From positions 1-26,995 of the forward strand of contig JBELMC010000034.1 in the NCBI GenBank assembly GCA_042096155.1: DNA of 26,995 bases, in the 5' to 3' direction. How positions within the stretch are numbered: the stretch's first letter is position 1; the number at the start of each line of letters is the position of its first letter. Below are positions 1 to 7,035 of the stretch, in pieces. The position numbers were made by a program, and so were the translations under genes. Origin of the DNA: Dinoroseobacter sp042096155. GTDB taxonomy: Bacteria; Pseudomonadota; Alphaproteobacteria; Rhodobacterales; Rhodobacteraceae. Under the pieces are notes generated by a model that saw nothing but the letters and a program-made list of their open reading frames with translations, ran no database searches and had not been told where the DNA came from.

Positions 1-87
1 ATCTCGAACCCCCATATCTGCCGTGCCGACAGGGAAGCACAGATCAGAGCTCATCAGAATCCTGAATCAAAAACGCCGCAACACGCT

Positions 88-1230
88 CTAGGGCGCTACA
101 GCCGCGTGCACCGCGGATTTCAGCGCTTTTGCCAACATCTCACGAAAGACCACCATGGCCGGATCCGGTCCGCAGGACACTCGGATACACCGATCCTGCG
201 GGGCAACAAAGGGCATCCTGACAAAAATACCTTACGCGCCCAGCTCGGATAAGACGCGGCGCGCAAAAGTACCATCCTGACCACAATCAACCGTGACGAA
301 GTTTGTCGCTGAGGGCAGAGCGGTCAGGCCATTTTCGCGGGCAATTTGGCCAATAGCTTGTCGTGATTTGTCAATCCGTGCAACGACATCGCTTAGGTAG
401 TCCTGGTCCTTCAGGGCGGCCAAAGCACCAACTTGGCTGATCCGACACATGCCGAAATGGTTGCGCACCTTGTTGAAGGCTTTGGCAAGTCCAGGGGCAC
501 ACAAAGCATAGCCAACGCGTGCCCCAGCCATGCCGTAGGCTTTGGAAAACGTACGCATCCGGATGACACGCGGATCGTTGGGATCAATCACTGGCACAGA
601 ATCCAGCGGCGCGGTGTCAATATAGGCTTCGTCCAGCACCAACATCGTGCCTGAAGGCAATGCATCGACCATCGCTTGAATGGTGCCAGCACGGTGCCAA
701 GATCCCATGGGATTGTCGGGATTGGCGAGATAGACCAGTTTTGCTCCGCACGCGCGCGCGGCCTCGATCAGCGCTTCGGGATCTTCGGCATTTTCGCGGT
801 AGGGAACGGTGTGCAAAACGCCGCCAAAACCGGTTACGTGATAATTAAATGTTGGATAGGCGCCGGCGGAAGTGACCACCGTATCACCAGGGTTGAGCAC
901 CAGCCGGACGAGATAGCCCAGCAATCCATCAATCCCTTCACCGACGACGATATTTTCGGGCGCGACAGCGTGGTGTTGTGACAGCGCGGCTTTCAGCTCG
1001 AAGCTTTCGGGATCGGCATACATCCAAACATCGCGCGCAGCCGCTGCCATTGCGTTGATCACCTTCGGCGATGGGCCAAACATGTTCTCGTTTGCACCCA
1101 GGCGAGCGCGAAACGCGAAGCCTTGCATACGCTCTTGAGTTTCAGGGCCGACAAATGGCACGGAGTTTGGCAAAGACGCAGAAAGTTTGCTCAGTCGAAT
1201 ATCGCTCATGATCGGAGTTAAGCCTGACAT
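88..1230 (-). pseudogene. HisC-like PLP-dependent aminotransferase, interrupted by an in-frame stop
   Basis: This is a class I/II fold-type I aminotransferase of the histidinol-phosphate aminotransferase type, which would transfer an amino group using pyridoxal phosphate in the cytoplasm. Visible marks are LGANENMFGPSP near residue 44, NPDNPMG (Asn173), LDEAY (Tyr203) and the PLP-binding lysine in FSKAYG (Lys230). The frame from 1230 stops at TAA 232-234 after 332 residues. Reading on in the same frame gives about 47 more residues, including GIFVRMPFVAPQDRCIRVS, which is the normal C-terminal end of the family with the substrate-binding arginine, and ends at TAG 88-90. One base change (for example CAA to TAA) therefore explains the break. 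A start at 1209 is also possible. Function is likely lost or reduced, since the missing tail holds the carboxylate-binding Arg. Family assignment is firm; the exact substrate is not known. Confidence 0.85.
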
Positions 1231-1547
1231 CGCTTCAGAGGCAACACCTCACCAAAGCTCTGCTAGCCCAAGAGCAATGGCAAGGTGTCTTCAGTCTGAC
1301 ATTCTGCAACGTCGTCACCCTGTTAAAATAAATTCGTTTACAAAGTGTTAAGATTGCTCCTTCGGGCAGGAAAATTTGACTGTTAAAAAAGAGCTTTCAG
1401 CGAAATTTTTTACCGAAATTGGGATCAAAGTCCGAACGCGGTCCATAATTCTGCACAAAAAGTGCGACTGGGCTTGTGTGTTTTGACTAAAATACGCCAG
1501 TTGCCGGGATTGAACTTCTAAGTCGTCTGATCCTCGAGAGATCGAAG
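1231..1547. other. AT-richer gap without a recognisable gene
   Basis: This stretch lies between the start of the minus-strand aminotransferase and the TRAP relic. It is visibly richer in A and T than its surroundings (for example around 1320-1345 and 1380-1420) and has several TTAA tetramers. A short minus-strand reading frame at 1348-1593 resembles nothing I know. The side next to 1230 presumably holds the promoter of the aminotransferase gene, but I see no clear -35/-10 pair. Confidence 0.4.
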
Positions 1548-1758
1548 ACGCTGAGCCCGACTGGGGTGATCGGAATCGTTCTTGCAGTCTCAACCGTTGT
1601 GATTACTGCGCCTGTCATGCTCTTGGGGATGATGGAGTTGCAGACGATGATAAAGCAGAGTTATTCACAACAGTTGCGGCCGGTGCGATCGCTTCGGCGG
1701 GGACATTGAGGATTTTCAATCCTCCTTCGATCCTGCTGGTGATCATGTCCATGACCAA
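1548..1758 (+). pseudogene. Relic of a TRAP transporter large permease (DctM type)
   Basis: Two overlapping plus-strand frames together recall the conserved middle of DctM, the large membrane subunit of tripartite ATP-independent carboxylate transporters. Frame one, from 1548, reads TGVIGIVLAVSTVVITAP followed by MMELQTMIKQSYS and ends at TGA 1707-1709. Frame two, from about 1661, reads AAGAIASAGTLRIFNPPS and then ILLVIMS. In intact DctM proteins these segments are continuous, with a GTLGILIPPSI-type motif. Here there is a frameshift near 1665 and substitutions in the motif. Nothing like the first half or the C-terminal half of DctM is seen nearby, and I see no small permease or binding protein. 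It is a short remnant of a deleted transporter. The call rests on motif memory, not on an alignment. Confidence 0.6.
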
Positions 1759-2053
1759 GCGTTGTCTTATTTGCCATTCGGGTGGCGGAAAAATGCATAC
1801 TGTGTTTCTGACGCCGCCCGTAGACTTCAATTTTTTTCCACTTGAAAGGCATCTGCTCTTTGGGGGTCTCGCCAAGGCAGATATACTGCGGCATCGTCCC
1901 TTTTGCATCGCTGCAAAGGCTTGGCCGTGTCACCGTGGTCTGCTTTATAGCTCTGACAACTTGGCTTTGATCGGTCGGCCATGGTGGCGGCTGGCCTAAA
2001 GCCTACTGCCTTGTATAGAACCGGGGTCTTCCAAGGCCCCTATTGTTCGTTGT
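1759..2053. other. Gap with no recognisable gene
   Basis: About 295 bases between the TRAP relic and the dehydrogenase pseudogene. Short frames exist on both strands, for example 1661-1933 on the minus strand, but none resembles a known family. It may be further degraded transporter or mobile-element DNA. Confidence 0.3.
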
Positions 2054-2912
2054 CTAGAACAGGACATCTGCCACTGCTTTTGCGACGTCCAAAGTGCTTG
2101 CCGGGCCGTCCAGATCTGGCGTCACCACATCATCTTTGGCCAAAACTTGAGCGACGGCTATTTGTAAACTCAGTCCGTCTGAGATCCATTTGCGGTTGTT
2201 GCGTTCGGTTTCAAGCCAATCAAGCATCAGCGCCGCAGACAAAAACATCGTCAGTGGATTGGCTCTGCGCTGGCTTGCGATTTCAGTTACGGTCCCGTGG
2301 CACGGCCGGAAAACCGCACCCCCGTTCCCAATATGGGCAGATGGTGGACACCCCAGTCCGCCCATCAAACCCGCGCCGAAATCAGACAAGGTATCATCGA
2401 AGATATTTTCGGCGACCAAGACATCAAAGCGCTCGGGGTCCGTCACCATACAAAGGACGGTTTGATGAACATGGACCCGGTCTGTTTTGATATCGGATAT
2501 ATGGCGGGGATCTCGACAAAGATGCTGCGAAAAAACAGAGGCACGAACTTTATGCGCCATGTCGACGCTGGTGACTGTGCCAGCACTTCGGGCGGTCCCT
2601 TTGCAATGCCAAGCCAGTTGAAACGCGAGGTGAAACAGTTTCAGCCACGTCTCTCGGGTCATCTGCCATATGTCATTTGCAAAATCGTCTGTCACCTCGC
2701 CGATCGAAAGGGGCCCTCCTTGGGGGCTGTGGCAGATCAATACGAAATCGAGTTTTTACGTTTCGCAGCGGTGTCAGGTGAGGTGTGGCGGTGACCTGAA
2801 CAGGGCGGACCCCAGCGAACAGATCGCGTGCCTTGCAAAGCGCGATTGGCGCCACGCAGTTGTGGAAAAAATCAACCGGGTGAGCCTGCTGCCAGATCCC
2901 AACCAGTTGTTA
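2054..2912 (-). pseudogene. Isopropylmalate/tartrate-dehydrogenase-family gene, frameshifted and truncated
   Basis: The family oxidises and decarboxylates 2-hydroxy acids such as isopropylmalate, isocitrate or tartrate with NAD(P). The C-terminal part (2054 to about 2740) shows VTSVDMAHKVR, DPERFDVLVAENIFDDTLSD, GLMGGLG, and a weakened FRPCHGTVTEIA in place of the usual EPVHGSAPDIA, then RRANPLTMFLSAALMLDWL. A second minus-strand frame (2673 to about 2912) carries the preceding part, ARDLFAGVRPVQVTATPHLTPLRNV, matching the usual LDLxANLRPV segment. A frameshift near 2745-2755 separates the two. The first 80-100 residues with the nucleotide-binding start are missing. Several catalytic-loop residues are changed, so the gene is dead. 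Tartrate dehydrogenase or a related enzyme is more likely than LeuB, given the transporter and amidohydrolase context, but this is inference. Confidence 0.75.
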
Positions 2913-3002
2913 GGCGATTGCTTTCCTGAGCAAAACAGGTTTTATCGGTTCAACTGTGCGCGAACCCTTGACCGGCAACTGACGCCCCCTGACCGCGAGA
3001 GC

Positions 3003-3878
3003 ATGATGACCTTTCCCAAAGCCCTGATGCCCGTTGATACCCCCGCAGCGCCCTTGGCCGTTCTGCCCAAAGGGGCATGCGATGCCCACGTTCATATGGT
3101 GGCTGGCGATGACTTTCCTTTGTGGGATGGACGTGTCGAAGACCCTGCGGGCGGCGAACTGGACGACTGGATTGCACGGTTCAGACATCATTTGGACGTG
3201 CTCGGGTTAGACCGTAGCGTGATTGTACATTCGATCCTCTATGGCGCGGATAACAGCGTGACAATTGCAGCGGTCAAAGCCCTTGGGGCGGTCGCGCGCG
3301 GGATCGGTCTGGTAACCGACCAGGCGACCGAGGCCGAACTTGATGCTTTGGTCGAGGCGAACATCGTCGGTGTCCGCTTGAATTATGTCCATGGCGGCGT
3401 TCTCAGCTGGGAGGGGGTGAAGCGCCTTGCGCCGATGCTTTCAGAGCGTGGTATGCACGTACAGATGCTTATGAATGCGCATAAACACATGGCCGATTTG
3501 GCCAATGACCTGCGTGCGTTGCCTGTGCCGGTGGTATTTGACCATATCGGTTGGCCGGATCTTACGGCGGGGCCGTCGGAGCCGGGGTTCGAGACACTGT
3601 GCGCGCTGCTATCCGAAGGCCACGTCCATGTCAAATTGTCCGGTGTGTACCGCTTGTGTGACGCGCCTTATATCGCCGCAGATCCCGCGGTACAGGCGCT
3701 TGTCGCCGCCAATCCGGAGCATTGTCTTTGGGGCAGCGATTGGCCCCACTTGATGCTGGCTGACGCCAAACATCCCGATGCAGGCATTTTGCTGAACGCG
3801 TTTTTGCGTGCGGTGCCCAGCGATGCGCATCGGCAGATGATACTTGTGGATGCGCCTGCCCGGCTTTACGGATTTTGA
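3003..3878 (+). CDS. Amidohydrolase-fold lactonase/hydrolase (COG3618 type)
   Basis: The product of about 291 residues is a metal-dependent TIM-barrel hydrolase of the group that includes 2-pyrone-4,6-dicarboxylate lactonase and sugar-lactone hydrolases. Seen directly are the N-terminal DAHVHM metal motif (His29, His31), VGVRLNYVHGG, the FDHIGWP segment, HVKLSGVYRL and the late WGSDWPH with the catalytic Asp. The open frame extends upstream to 2670, but that part overlaps the dehydrogenase relic, so I chose ATG 3003 (ATG 3006 is equally possible; neither has a strong ribosome site). It is the only intact member of what looks like a carboxylate or lactone catabolism locus next to TRAP and dehydrogenase relics. 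Its natural substrate cannot be told from sequence. Family sure, role inferred. Confidence 0.8.
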   Translation: MMTFPKALMPVDTPAAPLAVLPKGACDAHVHMVAGDDFPLWDGRVEDPAGGELDDWIARFRHHLDVLGLDRSVIVHSILYGADNSVTIAAVKALGAVARGIGLVTDQATEAELDALVEANIVGVRLNYVHGGVLSWEGVKRLAPMLSERGMHVQMLMNAHKHMADLANDLRALPVPVVFDHIGWPDLTAGPSEPGFETLCALLSEGHVHVKLSGVYRLCDAPYIAADPAVQALVAANPEHCLWGSDWPHLMLADAKHPDAGILLNAFLRAVPSDAHRQMILVDAPARLYGF

Positions 3879-4140
3879 TCGCACAGAGTGGTGCTCTGCA
3901 CATGGCAGCTCGGGCAAAGCGGATGATATGTGAGCGTTATGAAAAATCGCAACTGGGTTTGCCAAGCTGGATTTTATTCATCATGTCGGCCTACGGTTCT
4001 GTTGTCGCCGACATCGGAAGTTTGTGGTCCATGTTGGAATCAGGGCTCGTCTTGATCGCATGCCTTGCGATCCTCTTGACGCATCTCAAAAAAACCCCGC
4101 CCTGGTCACCGACTTGGCTGTCACACACCACCGATCGGTT
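3879..4140. other. Gap between amidohydrolase and tRNA-Ala, no gene seen
   Basis: I find no coding frame worth calling. An A-run followed by CCCC near 4088-4099 reads, on the minus strand, as GGGG followed by seven T, and could be part of the tRNA terminator, though a clean stem is not apparent. A 10-bp palindrome lies at about 4130-4139, just beyond the tRNA 3' end. Confidence 0.3.
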
Positions 4141-4216
4141 TGGTGGAGCCTAGCGGGATCGAACCGCTGACCTCCTGCATGCCATGCAGGCGCTCTCCCA
4201 GCTGAGCTAAGGCCCC
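4141..4216 (-). tRNA. tRNA-Ala (anticodon GGC)
   Basis: The minus strand starts GGGGCCT and ends AGGCTCC-A-CCA, giving a seven-pair acceptor stem that includes the G3-U70 wobble, the alanine identity element. The D arm (AGCTCAGCTGGGAGAGC), the anticodon arm CCTGC-ATGGCAT-GCAGG with anticodon GGC, and the T arm with GGTTCGATCC are all standard. The CCA end is encoded. Length is 76 bases. It reads GCC and GCU codons. Confidence 0.96.
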
Positions 4217-4304
4217 TAGTGTCGCACGTTCATACGATATCTGCCGCACATAAAAGCGAGGTCATCCAAGCGCAAGAGGAAAAATGCGCCTGGCCTTGAT
4301 TCAC

Positions 4305-4637
4305 TTAACTGTCGTCATCATCCGATGCGACATCTGCGATGTCATCAAGCGCAACGGTATCGCTGTCGTCGTCCTCATCGTCGTCGAGCAAGCTATCGTC
4401 AATTTCGACATCGGCCGCATCCTCATCGTCGTCGAGCACAACGTCTTCATCATCGTTTTCGACCACTTCCGCCACTTTGTCTTTTGCCCGAGATGAGACA
4501 ACGCTGGATTTGCGGTTCGCTTCAATCTCGACAACCTCGCCGGTATAGGGGCTGATAATCGGGCTGCGGTTCATATCGTAAAAGCGCTTGCCGGATGTGG
4601 GGCACAGGCGTTTGACGCCCCAATCTTCTTTTGCCAT
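4305..4637 (-). CDS. TIGR02300-family (FYDLN acid) protein
   Basis: This 110-residue protein begins MAKEDWGVKRLCPTSGKRFYDMN, the hallmark N-terminus of the alphaproteobacterial TIGR02300 family (here FYDMN instead of FYDLN, residues 19-23). It then has a PYTGEVVEIE segment, and from about residue 60 almost nothing but Asp, Glu, Val, Ala and Ser. I chose the start at 4637 because it matches the family start and has AAAGGA upstream; a longer frame to 4706 lacks support. The lone cysteine in the N-terminal part suggests a degenerate zinc-ribbon-like head, which is speculation. Function of the family is unknown. A 19-bp direct repeat inside the acidic tail (4372-4390 and 4420-4438) suggests growth by repeat expansion. 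It is next to, and in the same direction as, the tRNA-Ala gene. Confidence 0.9.
   Translation of the reverse strand: MAKEDWGVKRLCPTSGKRFYDMNRSPIISPYTGEVVEIEANRKSSVVSSRAKDKVAEVVENDDEDVVLDDDEDAADVEIDDSLLDDDEDDDSDTVALDDIADVASDDDDS
4372..4438. repeat. Direct repeat pair inside the acidic tail gene
   Basis: The 19-base word TCCTCATCGTCGTCGAGCA occurs at 4372-4390 and again at 4420-4438, 48 bases apart, so in frame. On the coding (minus) strand it encodes the LLDDDED / VLDDDED units of the acidic tail. Being a multiple of three apart, gain or loss of a unit would keep the frame. Confidence 0.85.
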
Positions 4638-4769
4638 GTTGGCATCCTTTAACTGGACACAGGAAAATATTTGGATCGCGATCGGTTGCCACAGGGCCGT
4701 GCCCATGTAAAGCCTCTGGCTGGGATTTGGTGGAAGAGACGCGGCATTGTGGGGATTTGAGGGGGTGAG

Positions 4770-5477
4770 ATGGCTCAGAACGACGAAATAGTGGTTCTGC
4801 CGGGGCAGCCCGCTGTCTCTATTGGTTTGCGAATCTCACGTCGGGCACGTCGGTTATCGTTGCGGGTTTCACGCTTGGATGGCCGGGTCACATTGACAGT
4901 GCCGCACAAGATGAAACGGGCGGAGGCCGTCGCCTTCGCGACCGAACGGGCCGATTGGGTGCGCGGGCATTTGGCCCAAACAGCCATCGCTGAAATGGTC
5001 GATCTTGGCACTGTTTTGCTGGTCGAGGGCACCGAGGTTGAAGTCATCAGCGCGCCGATCCGCAGTCCGAGGGTCGAGGACGACAAATTGTTGGTGCCGC
5101 AGACCTCTCGCGCCGTAGGGAGCACAGTGCAGGCGTTTCTAAAGTCCCTCGCGCGGGACAGGCTTTCGGATGCCTCCAACCGGTATGCAGCTGAATTGGG
5201 ACGCAAAGTGACCAAGCTGACCTTGCGCGATACCCGGTCGCGTTGGGGGTCGTGTACCGCCCAAGGAAGGCTGATGTTTTCATGGCGTTTGGCGATGGCA
5301 CCCCCTGCTGTTTTGGAGTATGTCGCTGCGCATGAGGCCGCGCATCTTGTCGAGATGAACCATTCGGCCGCTTTTTGGGCGGTCAATGCGCGGCTGTGCC
5401 CGGACCTGGAGCGCCAACGCGGCTGGCTTAAGCGTCATGGCGCGGCCTTGCACCGTTGGAAATTCAAACCTGATTGA
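4770..5477 (+). CDS. YgjP-like zinc metallopeptidase (M48-type, DUF45/COG1451)
   Basis: The 235-residue product is a small soluble zinc metallopeptidase of the YgjP/WLM-related group. The family signature SRWGSC lies near residue 157, followed by the zinc motif HEAAH (His188, Glu189, His192) and a third likely ligand, His198, in EMNHSAAFW. The N-terminal third has the usual RRARRLSLRVS basic strand. ATG 4770 is preceded by GAGGGGGTGAG, a good ribosome site. Length is normal for the family. The physiological substrate of this family is not established. The gene runs into the GntR regulator, whose most likely start is 32 bases after this stop, so the two are probably transcribed together unless the palindrome at 5490-5510 acts as a separate control point. 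Confidence 0.88.
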   Translation: MAQNDEIVVLPGQPAVSIGLRISRRARRLSLRVSRLDGRVTLTVPHKMKRAEAVAFATERADWVRGHLAQTAIAEMVDLGTVLLVEGTEVEVISAPIRSPRVEDDKLLVPQTSRAVGSTVQAFLKSLARDRLSDASNRYAAELGRKVTKLTLRDTRSRWGSCTAQGRLMFSWRLAMAPPAVLEYVAAHEAAHLVEMNHSAAFWAVNARLCPDLERQRGWLKRHGAALHRWKFKPD

Positions 5478-5489
5478 CGCTGTCTTATT

Positions 5490-5510
5490 TTGTGATCACA
5501 ATTGTGATCA
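5490..5510. promoter_or_regulatory. Likely GntR operator (palindrome) at the regulator's start
   Basis: Bases 5493-5510 form a perfect 18-bp palindrome, TGATCACAATTGTGATCA. Within the same stretch 5490-5501 is a perfect 12-bp palindrome, TTGTGATCACAA, and 5502-5510 repeats its first nine bases (TTGTGATCA). The spacing TTGT-N4-ACAA fits the short dyads bound by FCD-type GntR regulators. It ends on the A of the ATG at 5510, so bound protein would block transcription or translation initiation of the regulator: autoregulation. The symmetry is seen; the binding is inferred. Confidence 0.65.
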
Positions 5511-6178
5511 TGTTATTGCAAAACCGACCTGACTCGACACTCACGGGAACACCGCAAACTGGCGCGGCTCATGACCGAGTGTACCGCGCACTGCGCATGC
5601 AGATTATGCATGGCGAAATTCCGCCGGGCCAAGCGCTGACATTGCGCGGCTTGGGCGAGACTTACGGCGTGTCCATGACGCCAGCCCGCGAGGCCTTGCG
5701 CCGCTTGGCGGCTGAGGGCGCGCTGTTGTTTTCGGCCTCAGGGCGGGTGTCCACCCCGACAATTAACGCGGACCGGATCGAAGAATTGGCAGCTTTACGT
5801 GCATTGCTGGAACCAGAACTGGCCGCCCGCGCCCTGCCGAGAGCCCATATGGCTCTGATTGAACGGCTACAAAGTATCCAAAGCAATATTGGGGTGGTGA
5901 TCGCCGCTGGAGATGCTGTCGGCTATATTCGCACCAATTTGGAATTCCACCGCACTCTTTATTTGCGCGCGCAAGCGCCTGCGATGTTGGCCATGGCGGA
6001 AACCGTTTGGCTGCAATTGGGGCCAACCATGCGCAAACTTTACGGGCGTTTGCGCCGGACAGAGCCGCCCCAGCATCACAAGATGATGATTGCAGCGCTC
6101 AAGGCGGGCGACGAACCATCCCTTCGGCTTGCCGTCCGAATGGATGTGACACAGGGGCTCAAACTGTTGGCGCAGTAA
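5510..6178 (+). CDS. GntR-family transcriptional regulator, FCD (FadR-like) subgroup
   Basis: The protein has an N-terminal winged helix-turn-helix (RVYRALRMQIMHGEIPPG, then LRGLGETYGVSMTPAREALR and LAAEGAL), followed by an all-helical FCD ligand-binding domain with ELAALRALLEPELAA, the metal/ligand-type residues in FHRTLY and the late HHKMMIAALKAGD. Such proteins sense small carboxylates or sugar acids and usually repress a neighbouring catabolic gene and themselves. I prefer ATG 5510 (222 residues) over a TTG at 5474 that would overlap the upstream stop, because the conserved domain begins well after 5510. The palindrome at 5490-5510 is its probable operator. The downstream region is broken by an IS relic, so the regulated genes may have been lost. 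The effector cannot be told. Confidence 0.9.
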   Translation: MLLQNRPDSTLTGTPQTGAAHDRVYRALRMQIMHGEIPPGQALTLRGLGETYGVSMTPAREALRRLAAEGALLFSASGRVSTPTINADRIEELAALRALLEPELAARALPRAHMALIERLQSIQSNIGVVIAAGDAVGYIRTNLEFHRTLYLRAQAPAMLAMAETVWLQLGPTMRKLYGRLRRTEPPQHHKMMIAALKAGDEPSLRLAVRMDVTQGLKLLAQ

Positions 6179-6532
6179 CAATCCCACTGAGGGCGGCAAA
6201 CGCGGGCCACGCGCAAGGATCGGCCATTGTTTTGTCTCGGCGGAAGGCATTGCAAAATCCCCAGATCTGGTCGTTTATTTCCATGAAATGAGTGGTCATC
6301 TGGCCGGAGTATGGACAAGCGTCGTTGACGATTGGGCCGGTCTCGACCTGTTGGGCAGGGATGACGCTGTGTCCCGGCCACGCCGCTTGGGTGAAGTCGC
6401 GTCGGTACCATAACAACACGGGCCTGTTCACCGCGACCATGGCGCGCCAGCGTCGAAAGGCGGCATCGTTGAGGTGTGTTTGCACATAGGTTTGTGCGCC
6501 GTCAGACACGCGCAAGCCATATCTAGCGACTC
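6179..6532 (-). pseudogene. Unrecognised reading frame, 5' end lost at an IS5 junction
   Basis: The minus-strand frame here is open for about 118 codons and ends just after the regulator's stop (the two are convergent). It has a natural-looking composition, with FRRWRAMVAVNRPVLLWYRR, TQAAWPGHSVIPAQQVETGP and TTHFMEINDQIWGFCNAFRRD. I do not recognise the family. Its upstream end runs without a stop into IS5 transposase sequence at about 6533, so the original N-terminus is missing. The simplest reading is a host gene cut by the insertion sequence, of which only the C-terminal part remains. It could also be a chance open frame opposite nothing, but the length and composition argue against that. 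Confidence 0.4.
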
Positions 6533-6959
6533 TCCAGTCCAGCCCGGCCACACGAAGGAGGCTTTCGACGAACCCGGTTGCTTGCCGCCACGGCATGCCA
6601 AACAGCCCGGGGCGCCGCGCGTTCAGGGCTGAATTGATCCACTGGATCACTTCCGGGACGCCCTTCACCCTTTATCGTCAGGCAAACCTGGATTGCCGCG
6701 TCGCTGAACTGGGGCTGACGCCCCCGCTTGCCTGTCGGCGGCGCATACCACGACCTCTCGGGATCAAACCAGATTGACAGCGAACCGCGCTGCTTCAGCG
6801 CGTCGTCCATTGTGCGCGAACCAATGGCGCATCAATGAACGGCTGTACGAACGCCAGGTCCTGGTCTTGTACTTCGTAGGGGACCAACTGCTTATGCACC
6901 GTTGTTACCCCACTGGATGCAAACAGGGAATCCCTTATGCCATGTGTGCAACAAAGCCC
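6533..6959 (-). mobile_element. IS5-family insertion sequence remnant (5' end and transposase N-terminus)
   Basis: On the minus strand the frame from 6810 reads DALKQRGSLSIWFDPERSW, then PPTGKRGRQPQFSDAAIQVC, the typical start of IS5-family transposases. The next conserved part, LFGMPWRQATGFVESLLRVA followed by GLDW, is in another frame at about 6534-6603. About 55-60 extra bases, with a frame change, sit between them. Upstream, HWFAHN at about 6811-6828 seems to be the out-of-frame continuation of the N-terminus. The minus-strand sequence GGGCTTTGTTGCACACATGG at 6940-6959 followed by GGGATTCCCTG looks like the outer inverted repeat of this IS type. Everything after GLDW, including the catalytic Asp-Asp-Glu part, is gone, so the element is dead. 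Confidence 0.75.
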
Positions 6960-7035
6960 TTGCACACCCCAAGCACCTTCAAGCGGCGAAGTCGGCGCAA
7001 TCGAAGGCGTTGATCAGACGCTTATCAAGATCTCG

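Noticed and set aside
2670..3002. Longer start for the amidohydrolase at 2670
   Set aside because: The extra 111 residues overlap the dehydrogenase pseudogene antisense and do not resemble the family; the conserved protein begins at 3003.
4372..4438. Possible CRISPR-like or regulatory repeats
   Set aside because: Only two copies, inside a coding region, and explained by the acidic Asp/Glu codons.
5474..5512. TTG start for the GntR regulator overlapping the metallopeptidase stop
   Set aside because: The extra residues are hydrophobic and unlike the family, and the stretch is better explained as an operator; ATG 5510 is a simpler start.
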